Shown here piece by piece: positions 32,718 through 42,260 of a stretch of DNA of 64,000 nucleotides (its first letter is position 1; every line of letters begins with the position of its first letter). Under the pieces are notes generated by a model. It made no database searches and was not told the origin of the DNA. It was given only the letters and a program-made list of their open reading frames with translations. The DNA lies in contig NZ_JALLIK010000103.1 in the NCBI RefSeq assembly GCF_023093595.1, positions 1 to 64,000 on the forward strand, given 5' to 3'. The stretch comes from Thauera aromatica_A. Lineage in GTDB: Bacteria > Pseudomonadota > Gammaproteobacteria > Burkholderiales > Rhodocyclaceae. Both the position numbers and the translations under genes were made by a program.

Positions 32718-35480
32718 ATGCCCACTTTGCTTCTCGTCGACGGCTCCAGCTACCTGTATCGCGCCTTCCACGCCCTGCCCGACCTGCGCAATTCGCGGGG
32801 CGAGCCGACGGGGGCGATCCGGGGCGTGCTGTCGATGCTACGTCGCCTCGAAAGCGACTACAAGGCCGAATTCCGCGCCTGCGTGTTCGATGCCAAGGGG
32901 AAGACCTTCCGTGACGACTGGTATCCCGACTACAAGGCGCACCGTCCGCCGATGCCCGACGACCTGCGCGCCCAGATCGAGCCGTTGCACGCGGCGGTGC
33001 GGGCCGAAGGCTGGCCGCTGCTGGCGGTCGATGGGGTCGAGGCCGACGACGTCATCGGCACCCTGACCCGCCAGGCGCTCGAGCGCGGCTGGGAAGTGGT
33101 GATCTCGACCGGCGACAAGGACCTCACCCAACTCGTGCGCCCGGGCGTGCGCTGGGTCAACACGATGAGCGAGGAAGTGCTCGACGCGGCCGGTGTCACC
33201 GCCAAGTTCGGCGTCCCGCCCGAGCGCATCGTCGACTATCTGGCGCTGGTCGGCGACACCGTCGACAACGTGCCCGGAGTGGAGAAGTGCGGACCGAAGA
33301 CGGCGGTGAAGTGGCTCACCGAGTACGGCAGCCTCGACGCCCTGGTGGCCAACGCCGGCAAGGTCGGCGGCAAGGTCGGCGAGAACCTGCGCCGGCACCT
33401 GGATTTCCTGCCCCTGGGGCGGCGCCTGGTGACGGTGGCGACCGACCTCGCCCTGCCGGTGACGCTCGATGAGCTGCCCGCGCGCGACGACGACAAGGCG
33501 GCGCTGCGCGCGCTGTACGAGCGCTTCGAGTTCCGTGGCTGGCTGAAGGACCTCGATGGCGCAGCGGCGGGTGCGGCGAGCGTCGCCGACGCCAAGGCGG
33601 CGACCGAGGCGCGCCGCTTCGCCGCTGAACCCGCTGACGCGGCGGACGACCCGCCGTGCGCCCCCGGCGCCCACCGCAGCGGCTACGTCGCGATCCTCGA
33701 CTGGCCCACGTTCGACGCCTGGCTGGCGAAGATCTGCGCCGCCGGGCTTACCGCCTTCGACACCGAGACCACCAGCCTCGACCCGATGGCGGCAAAGCTG
33801 GTCGGGATGTCGTTCGCGATCGCCCCGGGCGAGGCTGCCTACCTGCCGCTGGCGCATCGTGGCCAGGATCTACCCGCGCAGCTGGCGCTCGCCGACGTGC
33901 TGGACAAGCTCAGGCCCTGGCTGGAGTCCGATGCGCACCCCAAGCTCGGCCAGAACCTGAAGTACGACGCCCACGTGCTTGCCAACCACGGCATCACGCT
34001 GCGCGGCATCGCCCACGACACCCTGCTCGAATCCTACGTGCTCGAAAGCGACAAGACCCACGACCTGGATTCGCTCGCCCGCCGCCACCTCGGCCTGACG
34101 ACCATCCCCTACACCGAGGTCTGCGGCAAGGGCGCCAAACAGATCGGCTTCGACGAGGTCGCGATCGGGCGCGCCACTGAGTACGCCGCCGAAGACGCCG
34201 ACCTCACCCTGCGCCTGCACCGCACGCTGTGGCCGCAGCTCGAGGCCGCGCCGCGGCTGGCCGCGCTGTATCGCGACCTCGAGCTGCCGGTACTCGAAGT
34301 GCTGCTCGAAATGGAGCGCACCGGGGTGCTGATCGACCCCTTCCTGCTCGCCCAGCACGGCGAGGAGCTCGGCCGCCGCCTGCATGGGCTCGAACGCGAG
34401 GCCCACGCCCTCGCCGGCCAGCCCTTCAACCTCGGCTCGCCCAAGCAGCTCGGCGAGATCCTGTTCGCCAAGCTCGGCCTGCCGGTGGTGAAGAAGACCG
34501 CCACCGGCCAGCCGTCCACCGACGAGGACGTGCTCACCCAGCTCGCCGAAGACTACCCGCTGCCGAAGCTGCTGCTCGAACACCGCAGCTTGTCGAAACT
34601 CAAGAGCACCTACGCCGACAAGCTGCCGCGCATGGTCAACCCGCACACCGGCCGCGTGCACACCAGCTTCTCCCAGGCCACCGCCGTCACCGGGCGGTTG
34701 TCGAGTTCCGAGCCGAACCTGCAGAACATCCCGATCCGCACGCCCGAGGGCCGCCGCATTCGCGCCGCCTTCATCGCCCCGCGCGAGCACCTCATCGTCT
34801 CCGCCGACTATTCGCAGATCGAGCTGCGGATCATGGCCCACCTGTCGGGCGACGCCCGCCTGCTCGAAGCCTTCGCCCACGGCGAGGACGTGCACCGCGC
34901 CACCGCCGCCGAGGTCTTCGGCTGCACTCCGGCCGAAGTCACGAGCGAGCAGCGCCGCTACGCCAAGGTGATCAACTTCGGCCTCATCTACGGCATGAGC
35001 GCGCACGGCCTGGCGAAGAACCTCGGCATCGAGCGCGCCGCCGCGCAGGGCTGGATCGACCGCTACTTCGCGCGCTACCCCGGGGTGGCCGACTACATGG
35101 AGCGGATCAAGGCCGAGGCCAAGGCGGCGGGCTACGTCGAGACCGTGTTCGGCCGCCGCCTCTACCTGCCCGAGATCCGCGCCCAGCAGGCCGGCCGCCG
35201 CCAGGCCGCCGAGCGCGCGGCGATCAACGCGCCGATGCAAGGCACCGCGGCCGACCTGATCAAGAAGGCGATGATCGCGGTCAGCGACTGGCTGGCCGCG
35301 TCGGGACTGAAGTCGAAGCTGATCCTCCAGGTCCACGACGAGCTGGTGCTGGAAGTGCCGAAGGCCGAGCTGGAAGCGGTCCGTGCCGAGCTGCCGCGGT
35401 TGATGGGGGCGGTTGCGGCGCTGGAGGTGCCGCTGCTGGTGGAGGTCGGTGCGGGGGAGAACTGGGACGAGGCGCATTGA
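32718..35480 (+). CDS. polA: DNA polymerase I
   Basis: The 920-residue protein has all three Pol I domains. The 5'-3' exonuclease is residues 1-290 (LLLVDGSSYLYRAFHALPDL, YLALVGDTVDNVPGV). The 3'-5' proofreading domain is intact: Exo I FDTETTSLDP, Exo II LGQNLKYDAHVL, Exo III YAAEDADLTLRLH. The polymerase domain has motif A SADYSQIELRI, motif B RRYAKVINFGLIYGM and motif C LQVHDELVLEV. The start at 32718 (MPTLLLVDGSS) is the conserved one. It functions in repair and Okazaki fragment processing. Confidence 0.97.
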   Translation: MPTLLLVDGSSYLYRAFHALPDLRNSRGEPTGAIRGVLSMLRRLESDYKAEFRACVFDAKGKTFRDDWYPDYKAHRPPMPDDLRAQIEPLHAAVRAEGWPLLAVDGVEADDVIGTLTRQALERGWEVVISTGDKDLTQLVRPGVRWVNTMSEEVLDAAGVTAKFGVPPERIVDYLALVGDTVDNVPGVEKCGPKTAVKWLTEYGSLDALVANAGKVGGKVGENLRRHLDFLPLGRRLVTVATDLALPVTLDELPARDDDKAALRALYERFEFRGWLKDLDGAAAGAASVADAKAATEARRFAAEPADAADDPPCAPGAHRSGYVAILDWPTFDAWLAKICAAGLTAFDTETTSLDPMAAKLVGMSFAIAPGEAAYLPLAHRGQDLPAQLALADVLDKLRPWLESDAHPKLGQNLKYDAHVLANHGITLRGIAHDTLLESYVLESDKTHDLDSLARRHLGLTTIPYTEVCGKGAKQIGFDEVAIGRATEYAAEDADLTLRLHRTLWPQLEAAPRLAALYRDLELPVLEVLLEMERTGVLIDPFLLAQHGEELGRRLHGLEREAHALAGQPFNLGSPKQLGEILFAKLGLPVVKKTATGQPSTDEDVLTQLAEDYPLPKLLLEHRSLSKLKSTYADKLPRMVNPHTGRVHTSFSQATAVTGRLSSSEPNLQNIPIRTPEGRRIRAAFIAPREHLIVSADYSQIELRIMAHLSGDARLLEAFAHGEDVHRATAAEVFGCTPAEVTSEQRRYAKVINFGLIYGMSAHGLAKNLGIERAAAQGWIDRYFARYPGVADYMERIKAEAKAAGYVETVFGRRLYLPEIRAQQAGRRQAAERAAINAPMQGTAADLIKKAMIAVSDWLAASGLKSKLILQVHDELVLEVPKAELEAVRAELPRLMGAVAALEVPLLVEVGAGENWDEAH

Positions 35481-35508
35481 GCCTGCCCCGGGCGGGAGAG
35501 GGGCAGGC
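35481..35508 (+). terminator. hairpin after polA
   Basis: Directly after the polA stop, GCCTGCCCC (35481-35489) pairs with GGGGCAGGC (35500-35508) around a 10-nt loop. Only a weak T-rich stretch follows, so this may be a Rho-assisted terminator or mRNA 3' stabiliser. Confidence 0.6.
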
Positions 35509-35576
35509 GCTGCTTGGTCCGTGTGCGAGTGGTTGGCCGGTGCTGCGGGCGGCGTGGATGTTGGTCGATACGGGGA

Positions 35577-36194
35577 TCACGACCCCTGATCGAGCAGGTC
35601 GTTGACCGCGGCCTGGATGCGGCGGATCACCTGCGCGTGGTCAATCCCGGGATTGCGGATGCTGCGCAGCAGCAGGCCTTCGAACAGCGTCGCCAGGACC
35701 TCGACCATGCTCGCGATCGCGGCCTCGTCGTCGGCGTGGCCGGCGGCGCGACGGATGTCGCGGATGGTGTCGGCGAGCCCGCGCCGGCAGGCGATGTCGG
35801 CATCGCGCACGATTTCGGCCACCCGCGGGTTGCGTGCCGCTTCGGCGACGATTTCCAGCTTCAGCCCGGCGCGCAGCGGATCGAGCTGATCGAGCACACC
35901 CTCGGCCACGCGTTCGATCATCGCCGCGCGCACGTTGCTGGCCGAACGAAGTTCTGCCGTCAGGGTCAGCAGATCTTCCAGATCCTGCGCCACGATCGCG
36001 GCGATGATCGCTTCCTTGTTCTCGAAGTAGTGATAGATGTGGCCCGCGCTCATGCCCGCGGTCTTGGAAATCTGCGCGATGCTGGCGCCGTGGAAGCCGT
36101 GCTCGCGAAAGCACTGGGCGGCGGCGCACAGGATCTGCTGGCGGCGCGCTTCGGCGCGTGGCTGCTCGGTGGCGGAAGGGGGCGGGACGGACAT
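35577..36194 (-). CDS. TetR/AcrR-family repressor of the adjacent RND efflux operon
   Basis: The 205-residue regulator has an N-terminal TetR helix-turn-helix (ILCAAAQCFREHGFHGASIA then GMSAGHIYHYFENKEAIIAA, about residues 15-60) and an all-helical ligand-binding C-terminal domain. The start at 36194 follows AGGAG; an 18-codon upstream extension is less likely. It diverges from an RND adaptor-pump-outer membrane operon, with palindromic sites between them. It therefore probably represses both, with induction by a pump substrate. Confidence 0.9.
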   Translation of the reverse strand: MSVPPPSATEQPRAEARRQQILCAAAQCFREHGFHGASIAQISKTAGMSAGHIYHYFENKEAIIAAIVAQDLEDLLTLTAELRSASNVRAAMIERVAEGVLDQLDPLRAGLKLEIVAEAARNPRVAEIVRDADIACRRGLADTIRDIRRAAGHADDEAAIASMVEVLATLFEGLLLRSIRNPGIDHAQVIRRIQAAVNDLLDQGS

Positions 36195-36234
36195 CGCGGC
36201 GTTCTCCTGGGGGCGCGTCGGGCGCACTTGTATC

Positions 36235-36263
36235 TTGCGTCGCAGCAAAGCCTAACATAGAAT
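36235..36263 (+). promoter_or_regulatory. predicted sigma-70 promoter of the RND operon
   Basis: A -35 box TTGCGT (36235-36240) and a -10 box TAGAAT (36258-36263) are separated by 17 bp. The first palindromic operator (36260-36271) overlaps the -10 box, so bound repressor would block polymerase. Confidence 0.55.
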
Positions 36264-36289
36264 GAGCATTCAATCTAGAACAGGCATTC
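36260..36289. promoter_or_regulatory. paired palindromic operator between tetR and the RND operon
   Basis: GAATGAGCATTC (36260-36271) is an inverted repeat with a 2-bp centre. A second, imperfect copy GAACAGGCATTC lies at 36278-36289, 18 bp further on. Their place over the promoter between a TetR regulator and its likely target operon fits repressor binding sites. Confidence 0.6.
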
Positions 36290-36359
36290 GATCGATCGCG
36301 GTGGCGGTGGCGGCCATGAGCCGGCAATGTCGCCCGATCCTCGTCCGGAGACGCCCTTC

Positions 36360-37538
36360 ATGCAAACCCCTCGCAACCCGCTGCTCGATTCCCTTGCCGT
36401 CGCCGCGCTGAGCGCGACCCTGCTCGCCGCCTGCAGCGGCGGCGAACCCGGGGCCGCCGCCCGCTCGGCGCCGCCGCCGGCGCCGGTGGTCACCGTCGTC
36501 ACGGTGCAGGCCGAGGCCGTTCCGATGGTGGCGGAGCTTCCCGGCCGTACCGCGCCTTACCTGATCGCCGAACTGCGTCCCCAGGTCACCGGCATCGTCA
36601 AGGAGCGCCCATTCACCGAGGGCAGCGAGGTCAAGGCCGGGCAGGTCCTGTACCAGATCGATCCCGCCCCCTACCAGGCCGCGCATGACAGCGCCGAGGC
36701 CGACCTCGCCCGCGCCGAGGCCAACCTCCATGCCGCGCGCCTGAAGAGCGAACGCTACGCCGAGCTGGTCAGGATCGAAGCCGTCAGCCGCCAGGCCAAC
36801 GACGATGCCGCTGCCGCGCTCGGCCAGGCGCGCGCCGAAGTCGCGGCGGCGAAGGCGGCGCTGGAGAAGGCGAAGATCGATCTCGACTACACCCGGGTGA
36901 AGTCGCCGATCACGGGGCGCATCGGCCGCTCGGCGGTGACGCCGGGCGCGCTCGTCACCGCCAACCAGGACGCCGTGCTCGCCACCGTGCAGCAACTCGA
37001 CCCGATCTACGTCGACCTCACCCAGTCGAGCGTCGAGCTGCTGCGCCTGCGCCGCGAAATCGCCGCCGGCCGCCTGCAGGCGGGGGCGAAGGGAGAGGTG
37101 CCGGTGAAGCTCATGCTCGAAGACGGCAGCGAGTACGCCGCCGAAGGCCGCCTCGCGGTGGCCGAAGTCACCGTCGACGAGGGTACCGGCAGCGTCACCT
37201 TGCGGGCGCGCTTTCCCAATCCGAAGGGCGAGCTGCTGCCCGGCATGTACGTGCGCGCACGCCTGCCGCAGGGCGTGCGCAGCGACGCGATCCTGGTGCC
37301 GCACGCGGCGCTGTCGCGCGATGCGCGCGGCACCGCGCTAGTGATGGTGGTCGATGGCGAAGGCAAGGTCGAGGCGCGACCGGTGACGGTCGCGCAGTCG
37401 TTCGGCGAACGCTGGGTGATCACCGGCGGCCTCGCCGGCGGCGAGCGCGTCGTCGTCGAAGGCCTGCAGAAGATCCGCCCCGGTGCGCCGGTGCAGGCCC
37501 AGGAAGCGGGGGCGGCGCCGGCCGCCCCGGCGCAGTGA
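36360..37538 (+). CDS. RND efflux periplasmic adaptor lipoprotein (AcrA/MexA type)
   Basis: The 392-residue membrane-fusion protein has a lipoprotein signal with lipobox LLAAC (Cys at about residue 24). Beta-barrel, lipoyl and coiled-coil hairpin domains are visible (DSAEADLARAEANLHAARLK, then AKAALEKAKIDLDYTRVKSP). It links the inner-membrane pump to the outer-membrane channel. The start at 36360 (MQTPRNPLL) gives a proper signal; 36327 is an alternative. It is first in a three-gene operon, 10 bp before the pump gene. Confidence 0.93.
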   Translation: MQTPRNPLLDSLAVAALSATLLAACSGGEPGAAARSAPPPAPVVTVVTVQAEAVPMVAELPGRTAPYLIAELRPQVTGIVKERPFTEGSEVKAGQVLYQIDPAPYQAAHDSAEADLARAEANLHAARLKSERYAELVRIEAVSRQANDDAAAALGQARAEVAAAKAALEKAKIDLDYTRVKSPITGRIGRSAVTPGALVTANQDAVLATVQQLDPIYVDLTQSSVELLRLRREIAAGRLQAGAKGEVPVKLMLEDGSEYAAEGRLAVAEVTVDEGTGSVTLRARFPNPKGELLPGMYVRARLPQGVRSDAILVPHAALSRDARGTALVMVVDGEGKVEARPVTVAQSFGERWVITGGLAGGERVVVEGLQKIRPGAPVQAQEAGAAPAAPAQ

Positions 37539-37548
37539 GGTCGGCGCC

Positions 37549-40500
37549 ATGGCCCGTTTCTTCATCGACCGACCCATCTTCGCCTGGGTCATCGCGATCG
37601 TCATCATGCTGGCGGGAGCGCTCTCGATCCAGCAGCTGCCGGTGTCCCAGTACCCGTCGATCGCGCCCCCGGCGATCGTCATCAACGCCAAGTACCCGGG
37701 CGCTTCGGCGAAGGCGGTGGAAGACTCGGTGACGCAGATCATCGAGCAGAAGCTGACTGGCCTCGACGGCCTGCTGTACATGAAGTCGACCAGCGACGCC
37801 TATGGCAACGCCTCGACCACGCTGACCTTCTCCGCCGACACCGACCCGGACATCGCCCAGGTCCAGGTGCAGAACAAGATCCAGACCGCGCTGCCGCTGC
37901 TGCCGCAGGCGGTGCAACAGCAGGGGGTGACGGTCGCCAAGTCGGCGATGAACTTCCTCATGGTGGTCGGCTTCGTGTCGGAGGACAACACCCTGTCGGG
38001 CACCGACCTGTCGGACTTCCTCGTGTCCGCGGTGCAGGATCCGCTGTCGCGCGTCGACGGCGTCGGCGAAGTGACCGTGTTCGGCGCCCAGTACGCGATG
38101 CGGGTGTGGGTCGATCCGGCGAAGCTGACTAACTACCGCCTCACTCCGGGGGATGTGCGCAGCGCGCTGCTGGCGCAGAACACCCAGGTGTCGGCGGGCC
38201 AGCTCGGCGGCACGCCGGCGCTTCCGGGACAGGGCTTCACTGCCACGATCACCGCGCAGAGCCGGCTGCAGACCGCGGCCGAGTTCGAGGACATCCTGCT
38301 GCGCAGCAGCACGCAGGGCGGCGAAGTGCGCCTGAAGGACGTCGCCCGCGTCGAGATCGGCGCCGAGAACTACGGCACCGTGGCACGCTTCAACGGCCAG
38401 CCCGCCGCCGGCGTCGGCATCCGCCTCGCGTCGGGGGCCAACGCGCTCGATACCGCGACCGCGGTGCGCACCCGCCTCGACGAGATGCAGCGCTACTTCC
38501 CTGCCGGGGTGAAGTACGTCGTGCCCTACGACACCACGCCCTTCGTCAAGATCTCGATCGAATCGGTGGTGATGACGCTGATCGAGGCGGTGGCGCTGGT
38601 GTTCCTGGTGATGTACCTGTTCCTGCAGAACTTCCGCGCCACGCTGATTCCGACCATGGCGATCCCGGTGGTGCTGCTCGGCACGTTCGGCCTGATGGCG
38701 GCGTTCGGTTTCTCGATCAACACCCTGACCATGTTCGGCATGGTGCTGGCGATCGGCCTGCTGGTGGACGACGCCATCGTCGTGGTCGAGAACGTCGAGC
38801 GGGTGATGAGCGAGGAGGGGCTGCCGCCCCGGGAAGCGACCAAGCGCTCGATGGACCAGATCACCAGCGCGCTGATCGGCATCGGCCTGGTGCTCTCCGC
38901 GGTGTTCGTGCCGATGGCCTTCTTCGGCGGCTCGACCGGCGTCATCTACCGCCAGTTCTCGATCACCATCGTCTCGGCGATGGCGCTGTCGGTGCTGGTG
39001 GCGATCGTGTTCACGCCGGCGCTGTGCGCGACCATGCTGAAGGCGGTGGAAAAGGGCCACGAGCATGGTGAAGGCGGCCTCTTCGGCCGCTTCTTCCACT
39101 GGTTCAACGTCAAGTTCGAGCGCAGCACGCGGCGCTACGAATCCGCCGTCGGCGGCATCGTCAAGCGCAGCGTGCGCTTCCTCGCGATCTACGTTGCCAT
39201 CGTCGCTGTGCTCGGCCTGCTGTTCGCCCGCATGCCGACCTCCTTCCTGCCCGAGGAAGACCAGGGGGTGATGTTCACCCAGGTGGTGCTGCCCGCCGGG
39301 GCGACCCAGGAGCGCACGCTGGACGTGCTGAAGAAGGTCGAACACCACTTCCTCGACAACGAGAAGGACACCGTGCGCGCGCTGTTCACCGTCGCCGGCT
39401 TTTCCTTCGGCGGCAGCGGCCAGCACATGGGCATCGGCTTCGTGAACCTCAAGCACTGGGACGAGCGCCAGGCGCCGGGGCTCGACGTGAAGTCGGTCGC
39501 CGGGCGGGCGATGGGCGCGTTCGCGCAGATCCGCGAGGCGATGGTGTTCGCCTTCGTGCCGCCGGCGGTGATCGAGCTCGGCACCTCGGGCGGCTTTACC
39601 GTGCAGATGCAGGACCGCTCCGGCCTCGGCCACGACGCCCTGCTCGGCGCGCGCAACCAGTTCCTCGGCATGGCAGCGCAGGACCCGCGCCTGGTCGGGG
39701 TGCGCCCCAACGGCCAGGAGGACATGCCCGAGCTCAAGCTCGACATCGACCACGCCAAGGCCGGCGCGCTCGGGCTGTCGATCGCCGACATCAACGACAC
39801 CTTGTCGACCGCCTGGGGCGGCAGCTACATCAACGACTTCCTCGACCGCGGCCGGATCAAGAAGGTCTATCTGCAGGGCGACGCACCGGCGCGGATGACG
39901 CCGGAGGACCTCGGCAAGTGGTACGTGCGCAACAAGGCCGGCGAAATGGTGCCGTTCTCGGCCTTCGCCACTTCGCACTGGACCTACGGCTCGCCGCGCC
40001 TGGAGCGCTTCAACGGCCAGCCGTCGATGGAGATCCTCGGCCAGGCCGCGCCCGGACTGTCCTCGGGCGAGGCGATGGCGGCGGTGGAGGAGATCATGGC
40101 GAAGCTGCCCGCCGGCATCGGCTACGACTGGTCGGGCACGTCCTACGAGGAGCGCCGCTCCGGCTCGCAGGCGCCGGCGCTGTACGCGCTGTCGTTGCTG
40201 GTGGTGTTCCTGTGCCTGGCGGCGCTGTACGAGAGCTGGTCGGTGCCGTTCGCGGTGATGCTGGTGGTGCCGCTCGGCGTGCTCGGCGCGCTGCTCGCCG
40301 CCACCGGGCGCGGGCTGTCGAACGACATCTACTTCCAGGTCGGCCTGCTCGCCACCATCGGCCTGTCGTCGAAGAACGCGATCCTGATCGTGGAGTTCGC
40401 CAAGGCGCAGATGGAAGAAGGCAAGGACCTGGTCGCCGCCACCCTGGCCGCGGTGCGCATGCGCCTGCGCCCGATCCTGATGACTTCGCTCGCCTTCGGC

Positions 40501-40704
40501 TTCGGCGTGCTGCCGCTCGCCATCGCCACCGGCGCCGGCGCCGGCAGCCAGAACGCGATCGGCACCGGCGTGCTCGGCGGCACCATCGCCGCGACCGCGC
40601 TCGGGATCTTCTTCGTGCCGCTGTTCTACGTCGTGATCAAGCGCGTTTTCCCGGACAAACCCAGGAAAGAGGCCGTCGTGCCGGCCGCCCAGGAGGGACG
40701 TTGA
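37549..40704 (+). CDS. RND multidrug efflux transporter (AcrB/MexB type, HAE1)
   Basis: The 1051-residue inner-membrane pump is a drug/proton antiporter. It starts MARFFIDRPIFAWVIAIVIM and has 12 predicted helices in two halves with two large periplasmic loops. The proton-relay aspartates are in GLLVDDAIVVVENVERVM, and KSAMNFLMVVGFVS and GLSSKNAILIVEFAK are family hallmarks. Length is that of HAE1 pumps, pointing to hydrophobic or amphiphilic organic substrates (metal RND pumps differ in the transmembrane motif). It ends 1 bp before the outer-membrane factor gene. Confidence 0.95.
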   Translation: MARFFIDRPIFAWVIAIVIMLAGALSIQQLPVSQYPSIAPPAIVINAKYPGASAKAVEDSVTQIIEQKLTGLDGLLYMKSTSDAYGNASTTLTFSADTDPDIAQVQVQNKIQTALPLLPQAVQQQGVTVAKSAMNFLMVVGFVSEDNTLSGTDLSDFLVSAVQDPLSRVDGVGEVTVFGAQYAMRVWVDPAKLTNYRLTPGDVRSALLAQNTQVSAGQLGGTPALPGQGFTATITAQSRLQTAAEFEDILLRSSTQGGEVRLKDVARVEIGAENYGTVARFNGQPAAGVGIRLASGANALDTATAVRTRLDEMQRYFPAGVKYVVPYDTTPFVKISIESVVMTLIEAVALVFLVMYLFLQNFRATLIPTMAIPVVLLGTFGLMAAFGFSINTLTMFGMVLAIGLLVDDAIVVVENVERVMSEEGLPPREATKRSMDQITSALIGIGLVLSAVFVPMAFFGGSTGVIYRQFSITIVSAMALSVLVAIVFTPALCATMLKAVEKGHEHGEGGLFGRFFHWFNVKFERSTRRYESAVGGIVKRSVRFLAIYVAIVAVLGLLFARMPTSFLPEEDQGVMFTQVVLPAGATQERTLDVLKKVEHHFLDNEKDTVRALFTVAGFSFGGSGQHMGIGFVNLKHWDERQAPGLDVKSVAGRAMGAFAQIREAMVFAFVPPAVIELGTSGGFTVQMQDRSGLGHDALLGARNQFLGMAAQDPRLVGVRPNGQEDMPELKLDIDHAKAGALGLSIADINDTLSTAWGGSYINDFLDRGRIKKVYLQGDAPARMTPEDLGKWYVRNKAGEMVPFSAFATSHWTYGSPRLERFNGQPSMEILGQAAPGLSSGEAMAAVEEIMAKLPAGIGYDWSGTSYEERRSGSQAPALYALSLLVVFLCLAALYESWSVPFAVMLVVPLGVLGALLAATGRGLSNDIYFQVGLLATIGLSSKNAILIVEFAKAQMEEGKDLVAATLAAVRMRLRPILMTSLAFGFGVLPLAIATGAGAGSQNAIGTGVLGGTIAATALGIFFVPLFYVVIKRVFPDKPRKEAVVPAAQEGR

Positions 40705-40705
40705 A

Positions 40706-42172
40706 ATGAATGACTTTGCTGCACAGTCCGCGCTGCAGGCGGAGGTGGTGTCCGCAGGGCGGGGACGCGCGCGCCGGGCGTTGCGCGGCGTGGCGCTGGC
40801 GCTCGCCGCTGCCACGCTCGGCGCCTGCGCGCTGATTCCCGCCTACGAGCGCCCGGCGGCGCCGGTGGCGGCGAGCTTCCCGCAGGCGCCGGCAGCCGCT
40901 TCTGCCGCGCCTGCGGCCGATGCCATCGCCTGGCGCGACTACTTCGCCGATCCACGCCTGCGCGAGCTGATCGCGCTCGCGCTGGAGAACAACCGCGACC
41001 TGCGCGTCGCCGCGCTCGCCATCGAACGCGCCCGCGCCCAGTACGGCATCCAGCGCGCCGAGCTGTTCCCCTCGATCGCGCTGAGCGGCGGCCAGAACGC
41101 GCAGCGCGCGCCGGGCGCGTTCAACGCCGGCGGCGAATCGACCGTGAGCCGCCAGTACAGCGCCAACCTCGGCTTCGCCGCCTACGAGCTCGACTTCTTC
41201 GGCCGCGTGCGCAGCCTCGAGGAGCAGGCCCTGCAGACCTACCTCGGCACCGAGGAGGCGCGCCGCAGCGCGCACATCAGCCTCGTCGCCGAGGTCGCCG
41301 GCGCCTGGCTGCGCCTGGGTGCCGACCGCGAGCGCCTGGCGCTGGCGCGCAACACCTTCGAGACCCGGCAGAAGTCCTACGAGCTGACCCGGCGCAGCTT
41401 CGAGCTCGGTGCGGTGTCCGCGCTCGACCTGCAGCAGGCCGAGACCCTGCTCGAGGGTGCACGCGCCGACGCCGCGCGCTACACGGCGCAGGTCGCGCAG
41501 GACGAGAACGCGCTCGCCCTCGTGGTCGGCGCCGCGGTGCCGGCCGCACTGCTGCCGCAGGCGCTCGGCGGGGATGTCGCCGCGGTCGCCGAACTGCCCG
41601 CCGGGCTGCCGTCCGAAGTGCTGGCCCGCCGTCCCGACATCCTGCAGGCCGAACGTGCGCTGCGGGCGGCCAATGCCAGCATCGGTGCGGCGCGCGCGGC
41701 CTTCTTCCCGCGCATCAGCCTCACCGCCAGCGCCGGCAGCGCCAGCACCGCGCTCGACGGCCTGTTCGAGAGCGGCTCGCGGGCGTGGAGCTTCGTGCCC
41801 CAGATCCGCCTGCCGATCTTCGAGGCCGGCCGCCTGCAGGCCAGCCTGGACGTGGCCGAAATCCAGCGCGACATCCAGGTCGCCGAATACGAAAAGGCGA
41901 TCCAGTCCGCCTTCCGCGAGGTCGCCGACGCCCTCGCCGAGCGTGCCACCCTGGCCGAGCAGCTCGGCGCCCGGCGCCGGCTGGCGGCGGCGGCGGGGCG
42001 CAGCTTCGAGCTGTCCGAGGCGCGTTACCGGGGCGGGGTGGACAGTTACCTGAGCCTGCTCGATGCCCAGCGCAGCCTGTACGCCGCCGAGCTGGAGCTG
42101 ATCGCCACCCGCCTGGCGGACGCCACCAACCGCGTCGCACTGTACAAGGCGCTCGGCGGCGGCTGGCAGTAG
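40706..42172 (+). CDS. RND outer-membrane factor lipoprotein (OprM/NodT family)
   Basis: The 488-residue protein has a lipoprotein signal (AAATLGAC, Cys near residue 41). The tandem TolC-like repeats of the NodT family follow, with WRDYFADPRLRELIALALEN at the start and a matching second half near SEARYRGGVDSYLSLLDAQR. It forms the trimeric exit duct of the pump. The signal is unusually long; an alternative internal start nearer to residue 24 would give a more typical signal. A perfect 16-bp palindrome lies 18 bp after the stop. Confidence 0.93.
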   Translation: MNDFAAQSALQAEVVSAGRGRARRALRGVALALAAATLGACALIPAYERPAAPVAASFPQAPAAASAAPAADAIAWRDYFADPRLRELIALALENNRDLRVAALAIERARAQYGIQRAELFPSIALSGGQNAQRAPGAFNAGGESTVSRQYSANLGFAAYELDFFGRVRSLEEQALQTYLGTEEARRSAHISLVAEVAGAWLRLGADRERLALARNTFETRQKSYELTRRSFELGAVSALDLQQAETLLEGARADAARYTAQVAQDENALALVVGAAVPAALLPQALGGDVAAVAELPAGLPSEVLARRPDILQAERALRAANASIGAARAAFFPRISLTASAGSASTALDGLFESGSRAWSFVPQIRLPIFEAGRLQASLDVAEIQRDIQVAEYEKAIQSAFREVADALAERATLAEQLGARRRLAAAAGRSFELSEARYRGGVDSYLSLLDAQRSLYAAELELIATRLADATNRVALYKALGGGWQ

Positions 42173-42190
42173 AACCGTCGCCATGGGCAG

Positions 42191-42206
42191 GCGCCGAATT
42201 CGGCGC
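42191..42206. terminator. perfect 16-bp palindrome after the RND operon
   Basis: GCGCCGAATTCGGCGC is perfectly self-complementary and lies in the 88-bp gap after the RND operon. As RNA it would form a 6-bp GC stem with a 4-nt loop; no U-run follows, so terminator function is uncertain. Confidence 0.4.
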
Positions 42207-42223
42207 GGATCGTAGTCGGTCGG

Positions 42224-42241
42224 TATAAAATGCGAAGCATT
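42224..42241 (+). promoter_or_regulatory. predicted -10 box and AATGC palindrome before the EAL gene
   Basis: TATAAA (42224-42229) is followed by the inverted repeat AATGC-GAA-GCATT (42229-42241), 20 bp before the EAL gene's start. The palindrome would sit at the transcription start and could be a metalloregulator or other operator. The match to Fur or Zur consensus is only loose. Confidence 0.4.
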
Positions 42242-42260
42242 CTCATTGCTGGAGGTGCCC

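Noticed and set aside
32718..35480. Long minus-strand ORFs antisense to polA and to the RND pump (up to 1131 codons)
   Set aside because: In high-GC DNA, frames opposite real genes stay open. The products are His/Gln/Arg/Ala-rich without family motifs, whereas the plus-strand genes are complete and canonical.
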